A stretch of 64,000 bases of DNA from Gammaproteobacteria bacterium (GTDB lineage Bacteria > Pseudomonadota > Gammaproteobacteria > Ga0077536), in assembly GCA_021773835.1 (NCBI GenBank), contig JAJFJQ010000008.1, forward strand, positions 158,225 through 222,224, in the 5' to 3' direction. The stretch's first letter is position 1, and each line of letters begins with the position of its first letter. The position numbers and the translations under genes are program-made. Under the pieces are notes generated by a model. The model was not told where the DNA came from and did not search any database. It was given only the letters and a program-made list of their open reading frames with translations. This document shows positions 33,710 to 42,692 of this stretch, one piece after another.

Positions 33710-34918
33710 ATGTCCGCGTTCATTTACATCGCGCTCGATCGTGACGGCAGGCAGGTCAAAGGGCGTACTGAAGCGGATTCCGTAAAACACGCGAGGCGGG
33801 TCTTACGTGAACAGGGCCTGGTACCGGTCGATGTGTCGGAGAATATCCGCGACTCGCCGCAGGACATAGCCGCCCCGCAGCGTACGCGTTTCTCGGTGAA
33901 TGATCGGATCCTGTTGACGCAATTACTAGCGGCGTTACTCGATTCGGGCTTGCCGATCGACGACGCACTCGGTGCAATCGCGAAACAATCGTCGTCGAAG
34001 AATCTCGAGACAACCGTACTCGCCTTACGTGCGAAGGTCGTTGAAGGGCATTCGCTTGAACAGGGCATGGGGTTTTATCCCGCCGCCTTCCCCGCCGATT
34101 ACGCAGCCACGATCGGCGCCGGTGAACAAACACGGCATCTTCCGCTCGTTCTGCGGCGTCTCGCCGAACACCTCGAACGGCAGCAGGAAGTCGCGCAAAA
34201 AATCAAAGTTGCGGCGATCTATCCTTCGATTTTGATCTGCGTGTCGATCCTCGTGGTCGGTGGGCTGCTGACGTTTGTCGTACCCGAAGTCGTGCTGGTG
34301 TTCGCCGATATGGATGCCGATCTGCCGCTGATCACGCGCGCCTTAATTGCGGTGAGCGACTTCGCCGCGGCGTGGGGGGTTGCTTGTTTCGGTATGCTTC
34401 TCGCGATCTGGATCGGCCTGCATCGCGCTATGCGGCACGAGCGTTTCAAGCGCGCTGTGCATCGCCTTGCCTTGCGCGTTCCGCTCGTCGGCGCGCTCGT
34501 GATCGACAACGACAGCGCACGCTTCGCCCGCACCTTGAGCGTGCTACTCGAATCCGGAGTCAACATGGTACCCGCGTTGAACATCTGCAGTCGTTCTGCG
34601 GCAAACCTATGTCTCGCTGAGATCCTAAAAGACGCGGCCGCACGGGTCCGCGAAGGCGAGAATTTGAGCGCCCCGCTACGCGAAGCGAAATTGTTCCCGC
34701 CGCTGCTCGTTCATCTGATCGCCAACGGCGAGAACTCAGGCGAACTTTCAACGATGCTCGATACGGCCGCAAACGCCCATGAGCGGAGTCTGCGTACGAA
34801 AATCGCGGTCATGTTGGGATTCATCGAACCAGCACTGATCCTCGGCATGGGGGTTATCGTATTCGCCATCGTGCTCGGGATCCTGCTGCCGATTTTCGAC
34901 ATGAACCAGCTCGTTTAA
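33710..34918 (+). CDS. gspF: Type II secretion inner-membrane platform protein GspF
   Basis: A 402-residue polytopic protein of standard GspF length. It has the two repeated cytoplasmic GspF domains (LLTQLLAALLDSGLPIDDALG and FARTLSVLLESGVNMVPALNI) and three membrane helices (SILICVSILVVGGLLTFVV, WGVACFGMLLAIWIGL and FIEPALILGMGVIVFAIVLG). It ends DMNQLV. It lies 8 bases after gspE and closes the plus-strand operon. The convergent gspM gene ends 10 bases further on, leaving no room for a clear terminator. Confidence 0.94.
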   Translation: MSAFIYIALDRDGRQVKGRTEADSVKHARRVLREQGLVPVDVSENIRDSPQDIAAPQRTRFSVNDRILLTQLLAALLDSGLPIDDALGAIAKQSSSKNLETTVLALRAKVVEGHSLEQGMGFYPAAFPADYAATIGAGEQTRHLPLVLRRLAEHLERQQEVAQKIKVAAIYPSILICVSILVVGGLLTFVVPEVVLVFADMDADLPLITRALIAVSDFAAAWGVACFGMLLAIWIGLHRAMRHERFKRAVHRLALRVPLVGALVIDNDSARFARTLSVLLESGVNMVPALNICSRSAANLCLAEILKDAAARVREGENLSAPLREAKLFPPLLVHLIANGENSGELSTMLDTAANAHERSLRTKIAVMLGFIEPALILGMGVIVFAIVLGILLPIFDMNQLV

Positions 34919-34928
34919 CCTGATATTT

Positions 34929-35414
34929 TTATTTCGAACCGAGGACGACAGATACGTCGGTCCGACCCGAACTCGAACTCGGGTTCGCGCTGAGCTGGGT
35001 CACGGTGATACCGAAATCGGTTTCGAGTAACGCCAACCATAGGATCAGCTCATCGAATCCGATGTCCTTGAACGCAACACTGGCCTCGTGTTCTCCCGCC
35101 GGCACGATGCGTTTGATTGTGGCGGCAATACCCGCAGCTGTCGCGGTTCGGTCGAGTAGCGCCATTAGGGTCTCGCCCGTCGGGATCCCGAGGCCCTCCG
35201 CCGTCGGAGTACGCAGCGCCGCCGCCCGTTGCCCAGCGAGATTCACGTAGTCGATGGTCGCCCGCGCACTTTCGATCTGCGCCAGTGTGCGCTCGCGCTG
35301 CTTTTCCATAGGCTGGGTAACGCTAAGGAAAACACCCGCCATGACCAAAACGAATGCGGCAATCGTTATCGCTGCTCTTTCGCGCGGCGATCGCGATGAC
35401 CGTAACGTCGTCAT
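34929..35414 (-). CDS. gspM: Type II secretion protein GspM
   Basis: A 161-residue bitopic protein with a basic cytoplasmic N-terminus (RSSRSPRERAAI), one membrane helix (TIAAFVLVMAGVFLSVTQPM) and a periplasmic ferredoxin-like part. GspM is poorly conserved, but size, topology and position at the end of gspGHIJKLM identify it. It overlaps gspL by 4 bases (ATGA). It stabilises GspL in the inner-membrane platform. Confidence 0.8.
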   Translation of the reverse strand: MTTLRSSRSPRERAAITIAAFVLVMAGVFLSVTQPMEKQRERTLAQIESARATIDYVNLAGQRAAALRTPTAEGLGIPTGETLMALLDRTATAAGIAATIKRIVPAGEHEASVAFKDIGFDELILWLALLETDFGITVTQLSANPSSSSGRTDVSVVLGSK

Positions 35415-36601
35415 CGTTCACCCCCGTCAAGCTGTAATTGTCCGACAACGCGGTCGATCCGGTTTTCAACTGAGACAATTTCATTGTCGATTGCATCCGT
35501 GGTTAGCGCGGTGCGGATATTCTCCAAGGCGCCAATGTCAGGCACATCGAGTGCAACACTAAAGCGGCCTTGTTCGTAACGTATCGACCTCACGCCCGTG
35601 TCGTCGTCGAGGGCATTGATGGCCGCGCCGAGTGCGTACAAGCCCTCGAAAAATCCGATTCCAACGGGTTGCCGCGCCGACATTGCTTTTAGTTGCTGGT
35701 CGGCCTGCACTCGAGGATCAACGATACGTTTTACCTCCGGAAAATTTACCTTGAACGTAGTCGCCGTATCCGCTTGGATTTGTCCCAATTGCTGTTTCGC
35801 GGTCTCTGTTTTCGAATAGAGGAAACCGGTATGAAAAAATAAAGCACCGAGTAGCAGCATTACCACCACGGCGAATTTTTTCTCCGGCAATGCCGCGACC
35901 GTGACCACGCGCGGTGCCAGTGAAATCACTGGACCCGCCTCAAGTGCCTCATCAAACCAGGGATTCAGCAGGTTTGTACGCAACTCGCGCACGTCGTCGG
36001 TTTCCCGCGCATGCTGGAACGCAGAACTGCCAAATACCCACACTTGTCGTCGAGGCCGTTCGTTTCGTTCGACCTCGAGTCTCTCCAATAGACGTGGCAG
36101 TGCCGCCGCAGGCGCCGTGAATCCGCTGAACTGCCCCGTCCTGACCGCGATAATTTCGCCGTCATCGAATAAGGTCCAAGCACCTTCGATGAAAGGTATA
36201 GCGAGCGCGTACGGCACGATGTCATTCACCTCGACGTTCGCCTCGCGTAGGTCCGAGACGATACGTTCGATGACGGCATCGTCCGCAACAGCAACGGCAT
36301 GCATATCTTCTACGGCATCAACGCCAAGTTCGATACGTAGGTCTTCGATGTCGCTTGCGAGCTGCTCCTCGAGTGCGTACGGTAGTGCACTGAGCAGAAG
36401 ACGCCTGTTCCGCGCCTTCAATGCGATGCTCGTTAGCGTCACTAATGAAGTGTCGAGCAGCACCGTCGCCGTCGTAAACGGATTTATCGAGGCAGCCAAT
36501 TCTTCCGCCGTACCGTCGACGAAGTCGGATCCGTCCTGCGGTTGCCAACGATAACGCAGGGTCGGTCCACTTGCCGTAGCGACGATATAAAGATTAGTCA
36601 T
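35411..36601 (-). CDS. gspL: Type II secretion protein GspL
   Basis: A 396-residue protein from the ATG at 36599-36601, giving an 8-base overlap with gspK; a start at 36643 would overlap it by 50. The cytoplasmic actin-like domain contains LSALPYALEEQLASDIEDL, matching the family pattern, and is followed by one membrane helix near residues 245-265 (FAVVVMLLLGALFFHTGFLY) and a periplasmic ferredoxin-like domain. GspL anchors the GspE ATPase to the membrane. It is followed by gspM. Confidence 0.85.
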   Translation of the reverse strand: MTNLYIVATASGPTLRYRWQPQDGSDFVDGTAEELAASINPFTTATVLLDTSLVTLTSIALKARNRRLLLSALPYALEEQLASDIEDLRIELGVDAVEDMHAVAVADDAVIERIVSDLREANVEVNDIVPYALAIPFIEGAWTLFDDGEIIAVRTGQFSGFTAPAAALPRLLERLEVERNERPRRQVWVFGSSAFQHARETDDVRELRTNLLNPWFDEALEAGPVISLAPRVVTVAALPEKKFAVVVMLLLGALFFHTGFLYSKTETAKQQLGQIQADTATTFKVNFPEVKRIVDPRVQADQQLKAMSARQPVGIGFFEGLYALGAAINALDDDTGVRSIRYEQGRFSVALDVPDIGALENIRTALTTDAIDNEIVSVENRIDRVVGQLQLDGGER

Positions 36602-38039
36602 CGAAATAACCGACCCGCCGTTCGATGACTCGGGTCTCGCCATCGCGCGAGCGCGTCATAATCGCGCGCGAATGCGTCACCGCCGAATCGCTCGTAAGCG
36701 TCGTCGTTGATTCGAAATATTCCGAATAAACGCTGGTACCCCGCGTGTCGATTGCGGCCAGAGCGATCATCGGTAAGGCCCGAAAATCGTCTAGAGTACG
36801 GAACGCTTGCACATCCCGCGCGTGAACGATCATCTCCGCGAGGCGTCGGTCTAGCGCCGGCGACAAACTCATCAATACAGTGAGCGGTGCGGTGTTTAGG
36901 TTTACACTTGTTTGATGAGGCAGCGCCGTGATATGCGGCGCCAGTTTGTGGTAGATCTCCGTAGTCACTCCGCGCACAAGCAGCAATTCACTGGCGTCAT
37001 TGAAGGGCCGATTGGCGCTGCGATAGGTCGGATCCTGTTTCATGTAATAGGCGTCTTCGGCGCCGTTCGGAAATCGTGTATCGGAATCGGGGTCGAGCCA
37101 ATCCTGTATCGCTTGTAGGATCGGTTCATCGATTTCGAGAACATCCAGTAAACGGGAAAATCGAGCAACCGCGAGTTCATAGGCGGGCGATCGCTGATGC
37201 GTCGGACCCGCCGCCTCGACCTGCACGTCGTCGATATTGCCATTGGTGCCTGCCTTGGCTGCGTTGCCTGGTTGAGTAAGCTGCTCACCCGACGAGGACG
37301 CGGACGTTGGCCCGATTACGGCACCAGTATTGTCGAGCGACGGCTCCGGATGAATCTGTTCGATGTAAGTCTCCGCAACAAGCTTCGGCGCGTTGCCAAC
37401 GATGTTGACAAAATCGGAAGGACGTCCCCGACCACGCACACTTGCTGCAGTTGCCGCATCGAATACGTAGCGGGTCGACTCAATGAACTGTGGTTCGGCA
37501 GCCGTATCGGATCTCGCGCTGTCGGCGCTCGCGTTGCTATTGTTGTCTGGCACCGTTTGGCGTTTCGGGCTAGCGGCGGAATTTAATCCGGTGGACGGCG
37601 TGCCCGGCGATTCGAGTGCTAACTCTGAGTCAGGGGGCCGTGCCGCTGTTAATTCACGCCGTGCTCTTGGACCAGTTGTTGCAGTTTGTACGCTTCGCGC
37701 AAGATTATTTAGATTAAAAAGGCGTTGTACGTCGCGAACCGTCGCCCGCGCTTCGACATCATTGGCATGTAGCGTCGCGGTAGGCGTCGCCCACATTTCA
37801 CTTGCCGCGTCGTGACGGGTATTCAGAGCATCGCTACGCAATGTATCACGTACGCCGAGTTCGACGCGTGCTACGAGCGCACGGCGCGCGGCCTGATCGA
37901 GTTGATTCGCAACTCGCGCCACTTCCAATTGCGTGCGTGCGGCCATCGCCACCGCCGCCGAGGTCGTTAACGCAGCGACGACGAGAGCAGTGATAAGCGC
38001 CACACCGCGTTGTCGTCGACCGTAGTGGCAACTAGTCAT
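36594..38039 (-). CDS. gspK: Type II secretion minor pseudopilin GspK with a large low-complexity insertion
   Basis: A 481-residue minor pseudopilin. The prepilin leader ends RQRG/VALITALVVAALTTSAAVAMA, lacking the Glu+5 as GspK normally does. The C-terminal half is typical (LLDVLEIDEPILQAIQDWLD, SVNLNTAPLTVLMSL). Between about residues 115 and 270 lies an insertion rich in Ser, Ala, Pro, Thr and Asn (SPGTPSTGLNSAASPK, DNNSNASADSARSD), making the protein about 150 residues longer than usual. GspK caps the pseudopilus tip with GspI and GspJ. It overlaps gspJ by 4 bases. Confidence 0.85.
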   Translation of the reverse strand: MTSCHYGRRQRGVALITALVVAALTTSAAVAMAARTQLEVARVANQLDQAARRALVARVELGVRDTLRSDALNTRHDAASEMWATPTATLHANDVEARATVRDVQRLFNLNNLARSVQTATTGPRARRELTAARPPDSELALESPGTPSTGLNSAASPKRQTVPDNNSNASADSARSDTAAEPQFIESTRYVFDAATAASVRGRGRPSDFVNIVGNAPKLVAETYIEQIHPEPSLDNTGAVIGPTSASSSGEQLTQPGNAAKAGTNGNIDDVQVEAAGPTHQRSPAYELAVARFSRLLDVLEIDEPILQAIQDWLDPDSDTRFPNGAEDAYYMKQDPTYRSANRPFNDASELLLVRGVTTEIYHKLAPHITALPHQTSVNLNTAPLTVLMSLSPALDRRLAEMIVHARDVQAFRTLDDFRALPMIALAAIDTRGTSVYSEYFESTTTLTSDSAVTHSRAIMTRSRDGETRVIERRVGYFDD

Positions 38040-38641
38040 GCATCGTTCTCTAGCATCACAATGCGGCGGGCCGATTTGCCATTGTGAAAGTTGACCGTCA
38101 GCTCTATGGCCCGCGGTAATTCGTCGTCTATATGATCATTACTCGACGGAGGCCAAAATTCACTCCAATGCCCGTCATTAAATCGGAAACTCACGGACTC
38201 AACCCCCTCAAGCAACACACGAGGCTTGGGAACCGTCGCTTGTACTCGGTCAAGTACCGGCCAAGTGAGGCGAACTAGGCGACCTCCGCGTAACTCGTAA
38301 CCGACCCGACTTAAGCGAGTAACTGGCTGTGTGGAATATGAGTCATCGACATAGCGCGTAAATTCGATCGCAGCGATGTCAGGCGGTGCAAAGAGCGCCG
38401 GGATCGGATCTCCTAGCGCACCGCGCGCACCACGCGCGACGACATTCATGAAATCATTTTCTATTAGAGAAAATGTGTTTCCCAAACCGGCAATGGCGTC
38501 TTGATGCTCGGTAAGCGTATCCTTGGCTTTAAGCGTATGCCGCAACCCGCCGTAGGCAAGCGACGCAAAAACCGCGAATATCGCGAGCGTCACTACAAGC
38601 TCGATCAAGGTAAAGCCGCGCTGACTGTGATCACCAATCAT
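38036..38641 (-). CDS. gspJ: Type II secretion minor pseudopilin GspJ
   Basis: A 201-residue pseudopilin. The leader MIGDHSQRG is cut before FTLIELVVTLAIFAVFASLAY, with Glu+5 present. The globular part has the GspJ pattern EHQDAIAGLGNTFSLIENDF and later RVGYELRGGRLVRLTWPVLD. It lies 9 bases after gspI and overlaps gspK. Confidence 0.88.
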   Translation of the reverse strand: MIGDHSQRGFTLIELVVTLAIFAVFASLAYGGLRHTLKAKDTLTEHQDAIAGLGNTFSLIENDFMNVVARGARGALGDPIPALFAPPDIAAIEFTRYVDDSYSTQPVTRLSRVGYELRGGRLVRLTWPVLDRVQATVPKPRVLLEGVESVSFRFNDGHWSEFWPPSSNDHIDDELPRAIELTVNFHNGKSARRIVMLENDA

Positions 38642-38650
38642 CGGGATTAC

Positions 38651-39013
38651 CTAATGCCTTCTAAGCAAGGTACTGTGACTCACAATCACCATGCTATCTG
38701 TCGACACGGTAATTTCGGCGGAGATTAGCGAATCATCAATGGGACGTAATATTGTTTCCGTGAGATATCGTCGACCCATAACCGTTTCAGAATTTTTGAT
38801 AACGCTTTCGTCCAAATCTTGATCCGATAATGCCAAGCTTGCAGCTTCATTCTGGGCAACCCAATAGGCTTGGGTTTTAGTTTCAAGATGACCCGAACTA
38901 CTCACAGAGGATCGTATTAGACTTGCCGCGCCGACTAAAGACAGCGAAACAATTGCCAATGCAATGATCATCTCTAACAAAGTAAACCCACGATGTGAAA
39001 TCAACTGCGTCAC
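38651..39013 (-). CDS. gspI: Type II secretion minor pseudopilin GspI
   Basis: A 120-residue pseudopilin starting at a GTG that overlaps the gspH stop (GTGA). The leader ends SHRG/FTLLEMIIALAIVSLSLVG. The following KTQAYWVAQNEAASLAL is the typical GspI helix, with WVAQN conserved. It initiates the pseudopilus tip complex. Confidence 0.88.
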   Translation of the reverse strand: MTQLISHRGFTLLEMIIALAIVSLSLVGAASLIRSSVSSSGHLETKTQAYWVAQNEAASLALSDQDLDESVIKNSETVMGRRYLTETILRPIDDSLISAEITVSTDSMVIVSHSTLLRRH

Positions 39014-39474
39014 CGAATAATCACTAAGCGCCCGAAATCATTCGCACCGTAATGAATCGTTTCCTGGGAGCGCTGATCGAGTAACGTGAAACCCCTTGCG
39101 GTCATTTCTCCGCTAGGTAGCATCACGAAATTTTTGACACCCTCGTTACCATCGATTGACAATTGCACCCCCACTGGGAGCGCACGCGAGGGATCGATAC
39201 CGGACAAGCGCTTGTCTACCCACGTACCGGAGCGAAACTCCCGTAAACGATAACCTGCGCCGCTCACTTCAATTGCGTGTGGAGTACCGTGGACGATAGC
39301 TTGTTGCGAGAGTAGATCGATCGCCGCCAATACTTTTCGTCCTTCGACCTCGAGCGATGAATTGGCCCGCGGGAGTTGAACAACCGCAGCGGTGACGATG
39401 ATGCTCAAGATCGCGCTCACCACCGTCAGTTCGATAAGCGTAAATCCTGCAGCCAAGCGGCGACGATTGACCAC
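39010..39474 (-). CDS. gspH: Type II secretion minor pseudopilin GspH
   Basis: About 154 residues from the GTG at 39472-39474, two bases past the gspG stop; a TTG at 39495 would overlap gspG. The leader is NRRRLAAG, cut before FTLIELTVVSAILSIIVTAAVV with Glu+5. The globular part holds LSQQAIVHGTPHAIEVSGAG, as expected for GspH. It is the minor pseudopilin joining the tip to the GspG shaft. Confidence 0.83.
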   Translation of the reverse strand: MVNRRRLAAGFTLIELTVVSAILSIIVTAAVVQLPRANSSLEVEGRKVLAAIDLLSQQAIVHGTPHAIEVSGAGYRLREFRSGTWVDKRLSGIDPSRALPVGVQLSIDGNEGVKNFVMLPSGEMTARGFTLLDQRSQETIHYGANDFGRLVIIR

Positions 39475-39476
39475 GG

Positions 39477-39908
39477 TTAGCGGTCCAGATCCCAATTACC
39501 GATGTCGGCATCGGTATTTTCACCGCCTACCGCGCCGTCCGAACCAAAAGAATAGAGGTCATAGGCACTGTGCGCACCGGGCTGTAAATAGAGGTACTCA
39601 GCGCCCCACGGATCGCGCGGCAACATCTCGAGATAGCCGTCTGCTTTCCAATTCGATCCGGCAGCCAAATCGGCAGGTTTTTCGACCAGTGCACGCAAGC
39701 CTTGATCGGTGGTTGGGTACTTGAAGTTATCGAGTTTATAGAGGTCCAGTGCAGCGCCTATGGCTCGTATATCTTGTTGCGCTTTGAGGGCACGGGCTTC
39801 ATCGGGTCGGCTCATCACTCGGGGTACGACGATCGCCGCAAGAACCCCGAGAATGACCACCACAACCATTACTTCGATTAACGTAAACCCTTCGGATTCC
39901 CGCTTCAT
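39477..39908 (-). CDS. gspG: Type II secretion major pseudopilin GspG
   Basis: About 143 residues from the ATG at 39906-39908; ATGs at 39920 and 39923 are alternatives and would lengthen the leader slightly. The leader MKRESEG is cut before FTLIEVMVVVVILGVLAAIVVP. The conserved major-pseudopilin features follow: YKLDNFKYPTTDQGLRALV, WGAEYLYLQPG and the calcium-loop end YDLYSFGSDGAVGGENTDADIGNW. It is the first gene of the minus-strand operon. Confidence 0.93.
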   Translation of the reverse strand: MKRESEGFTLIEVMVVVVILGVLAAIVVPRVMSRPDEARALKAQQDIRAIGAALDLYKLDNFKYPTTDQGLRALVEKPADLAAGSNWKADGYLEMLPRDPWGAEYLYLQPGAHSAYDLYSFGSDGAVGGENTDADIGNWDLDR

Positions 39909-39979
39909 AAGTCCGCTCATCATGCTTCGAAACGTTACGAGTTTATTACGGTCAACATTGCACAATGATGACAATTGAG

Positions 39980-40899
39980 GCGAAATTTTGTGGTTTTCCA
40001 TTGAACTTACTGGCAACGGTGGCGTGATGACCGGTATTGCGCTGTCGATTGGCTCGGAAAACTGACCCGTTAAGAACGTTATTCTCCGTATTTGAATCGC
40101 CAGCTGTCATTGCCGGTTTCGATGATGTCGTAATGATGGGTAATGCAATCGAGGAGCCAAGCATTGAGATTGAGGGGCTCCCATTAATCCGGACCACTTG
40201 TTACGAGAATTTCCGGCCGGATAACCCGTGAAGGAAGAGACGGTACTTGCCGCGGACATAAACGTCTCCCAGAACGTCGTCGGCAATGCCCCAGATGAAG
40301 TTGACGATGGAATTATGGATCAGGTGATTCGTATTAATAAGCCTGTTCGTCCATTATCGAGCGAAGTACAGCCGATTCTATCCGCACTGCAATATGCTGT
40401 TACGTTCCCGTAACGATCGGCCGCGTCGTCGATGCGGGGTGTCCCGCAAAAACCCCGCAGTGTGTGTTCGCTTTTCTCCGAAACCTCCTTCTGCCTTAGC
40501 CTTCAATGAAGCAATCGCAGCAGTGACGATATTCTAGTTTTTGCTAACTTACGATGGTCATGGCATGACGCATCGGCTTCGCGCAGCCCGACGAAGAGCC
40601 GAACGAGTCGTGAGCACGCGTGATGTCACATGGACTCAGCAGCTAGATCTCGTATCACCGGTTGCGACGATTAGAGGCGTCCCGGGTATATCGACAATCG
40701 GGATAGAACGAGCAGCCCCAGAAATTCCCAGTCTTCCCAGTACGCGGTTTGAGACTCCATTTCGTCCCAACCAGTTGCAGCGTTTTTAGCGCAATTATCA
40801 AGGTCTTGAAGTCACGCTCTTTTCGGTATCTAAATTTAGACGACAGACCAGGTTCTTTCGGCCGAATTGCACAGAATCGGAATTTCTGGCGCTCATTGC
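39980..40899. other. About 900 bases without a convincing gene
   Basis: This stretch separates the gspG promoter region from hipA. It contains short open frames on the plus strand at 40037-40231, 40228-40413 (a 61-codon frame starting GTG inside the stop of the previous one) and 40541-40789. None has a clear Shine-Dalgarno sequence, a recognisable domain or persuasive composition. An inverted repeat (GTTACG, 4 bases, CGTAAC) lies at 40399-40414. The region could hold decayed genes or the left boundary of the defence island. No RNA gene was seen. Confidence 0.4.
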
Positions 40900-42210
40900 T
40901 TATGCAGTGGCCGCCGGAAGGCGTTTGAGACGCTGACTGAGCCCCTCAACGATTGGGTCGGACACTGCCGCCGGGAAATCCGGGGGCAGGTTTTCACAAA
41001 CTTGTTTAATTGCTGTGGGCACCGTGTCGATCATTTCATTGATCAAACGCTCTACTGCAGACGGCGGTAATCCTGCGCGCGCAGCAGTTTGTACAAAGTG
41101 GCGCGGCGTGAGTTCGTGAATGCGATAGTGCCGGTTGTCACCGACGGCCATGGCAAGACGTAAGTTTTTTTGCTGGAGTTGGCCAGCCGCAAAGAGGGGC
41201 TGCGCAGAGATCACGTCGTAAAGCGGGGTCAATCTAAAGCCGCCTGTCGGATAAAGCGCGATACTGAAATTCTTGGCGTGGCCGTCAGTCGCCGCGAGTA
41301 ACCAGAATGCGATTTGCGCTTTCAGGAATGTTTCCTGATCGATTTGGGGACGGTCAGCGCCTTTCAGAAGTTCAAAAACTTGGAGCATTCCAGGCCCGCC
41401 ATCAACTTCATATTTCAGTGTCGGAGGCACTGATAGCGCCTGACAGCAGTCTTCCTGCGGAAGGCGCAGGAGACGGTTATCTTTTGTCCAGCGACGGTCA
41501 AACCGCGTGATGACCAAGGTGCGCTGACTTCTGAAATTTTCGATCGCCGTCTCGGCAACGGGGAGTCCTATTGCGGATAAAAGTTGCATACATAAATATT
41601 CATTCTCGACGCTTTGCGACAGATCGTGCCCGCCGTGCATCCCGATCTGCGGCTTGAGAATATGTGTTGTCGGCGTTGGGCCATGGGGGACATGCCAGGC
41701 GCCGTCGTAATAAAGGAGGGCCGTCTTTCCCTGAACGCCTGCCAGGGAGATACGAAAATCTTCCGCTGTGTCGATCCCAAGCGGGGCGCCTTCGAGTGCA
41801 GCGAGTTTTTGCGCTATCGCATCGCCCGCGATGAGTTCAGCATTAATTACCCCGGCCGGCCCCGGTTCCACCCCTTCCGGTAGAAACTGCAATGCACCGA
41901 CGCAATCGCGGCCAATGGCTCCTAACAAACTATAGACATCGGCGCCCTCAGCGCCTGCGCGCTCCGCGAGACGGCGGCGAATCACATCGTTATCAGGAAG
42001 CAGGTTATCGAATACTGCAGTAACGGGCGAGCCCGTATAGCGCTCCTCACGGAGCGGTAAAGAGAGCGAAATCGGAAAGCCGTTATTCCATTCAAGCCAT
42101 GAAGGGTCGTATTGAAAATAAGTGGCCCCTGAGGTCTCCCGCCGCAGCGTTCCGACGAGCCGGCTGTTCAAGTAAACATGCAGTGGTTTGTGGGTGGAAC
42201 GGCGAGCCAT
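40900..42210 (-). CDS. hipA: HipA-family serine/threonine kinase toxin
   Basis: A 436-residue HipA kinase of normal length. The N-terminal subdomain contains FDNLLPDNDVIRRRLAERAG, the standard HipA signature. The ATP-site region includes THILKPQIGMHGGHDLSQSVENEY, and the catalytic loop is AATDGHAKNFSIA, followed by the metal-binding PLYDVISAQ. HipA toxins phosphorylate aminoacyl-tRNA synthetases and induce dormancy. The ATG overlaps the hipB TGA by one base, so the antitoxin is made first. Confidence 0.92.
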   Translation of the reverse strand: MARRSTHKPLHVYLNSRLVGTLRRETSGATYFQYDPSWLEWNNGFPISLSLPLREERYTGSPVTAVFDNLLPDNDVIRRRLAERAGAEGADVYSLLGAIGRDCVGALQFLPEGVEPGPAGVINAELIAGDAIAQKLAALEGAPLGIDTAEDFRISLAGVQGKTALLYYDGAWHVPHGPTPTTHILKPQIGMHGGHDLSQSVENEYLCMQLLSAIGLPVAETAIENFRSQRTLVITRFDRRWTKDNRLLRLPQEDCCQALSVPPTLKYEVDGGPGMLQVFELLKGADRPQIDQETFLKAQIAFWLLAATDGHAKNFSIALYPTGGFRLTPLYDVISAQPLFAAGQLQQKNLRLAMAVGDNRHYRIHELTPRHFVQTAARAGLPPSAVERLINEMIDTVPTAIKQVCENLPPDFPAAVSDPIVEGLSQRLKRLPAATA

Positions 42211-42461
42211 CAGAACATGTCCTCAATGTCTTCAGGACTGCCCTGCCCCCGCTCGAGGACCCGTATTTCGAGGCCAAGCGCTGTGAGCGCATCAAAGAGT
42301 GTACGGAGCTGCGTGCCCGGCTCGCCGTGCTCAAGTTTGGAGATCGTGGCCTGACGCAGGCCGATCGTCTCCCCGAGCTGCCTCTGGGTGAGTTCTCGGA
42401 GCTTTCTCTCCCGGCGAATAATCGCTCCGAGCTGTTTGGCGTTGCGCGCGGCATTCTTCAT
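42210..42461 (-). CDS. hipB: HipB-like Xre-family antitoxin/repressor
   Basis: An 83-residue helix-turn-helix protein. The HTH is visible as LRELTQRQLGETIGLRQATI followed by SKLEHGEPG. A short C-terminal tail (SPEDIEDMF) could contact HipA. The ATG has a strong Shine-Dalgarno sequence (GGAAGGAG). It should bind the operators at 42486-42553 as a dimer and repress hipBA. It overlaps hipA by one base. Confidence 0.9.
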   Translation of the reverse strand: MKNAARNAKQLGAIIRRERKLRELTQRQLGETIGLRQATISKLEHGEPGTQLRTLFDALTALGLEIRVLERGQGSPEDIEDMF

Positions 42462-42481
42462 TGCATTCTCCTTCCGATGTA

Positions 42482-42510
42482 TTAATACGCTTTTGCGTAT
42501 ATCTAGTCAA
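42482..42510 (-). promoter_or_regulatory. Probable sigma-70 promoter of hipBA
   Basis: On the minus strand a -35 box TTGACT (42505-42510) and a -10 box TATTAA (42482-42487) are separated by exactly 17 bases. The -10 lies about 20 bases upstream of the hipB start codon. Operator 1 covers the spacer and the start of the -10 box, so HipB binding would block RNA polymerase. Confidence 0.65.
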
Positions 42511-42553
42511 TATACGCATTAGAGTATTAATTAAATTTATACGCAAATGCGTA
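42486..42553. promoter_or_regulatory. Three hipBA operators, TACGC-N4-GCGTA, spaced exactly 27 bases
   Basis: Palindromes occur at 42486-42499 (TACGCTTTTGCGTA), 42513-42526 (TACGCATTAGAGTA, one mismatch) and 42540-42553 (TACGCAAATGCGTA). Start-to-start distance is 27 bases in both cases. Site 1 overlaps the -10 and spacer, site 2 is just upstream of the -35, and site 3 is further upstream. HipB of E. coli uses TATCC-N8-GGATA, so this is a different operator with the same logic. Confidence 0.7.
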
Positions 42554-42692
42554 TATACGAAATCAGCAACGCTTCCGGGGTACGCGCTTTGGATAATCCG
42601 CTGTTTTGGCCCATATTTTCTTGCAAAAGGAAGGCACGTCAGGTCAAGTTAAATCGTCAAGAACAGACGTCACCGAAATACCACCGCCAACC

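Noticed and set aside
39952..39973. Pho-box-like pair upstream of gspG (TGTCATCATTG, TGCAATGTTGA)
   Set aside because: The first unit is fair (8 of 11) but the second is poor. Phosphate control of type II secretion is known elsewhere, yet this match alone does not support it.
40228..40413. 61-codon frame starting GTG within the stop of another short frame
   Set aside because: The overlap looks operon-like, but neither product has recognisable features or a Shine-Dalgarno sequence. It is mentioned only in the gap description.
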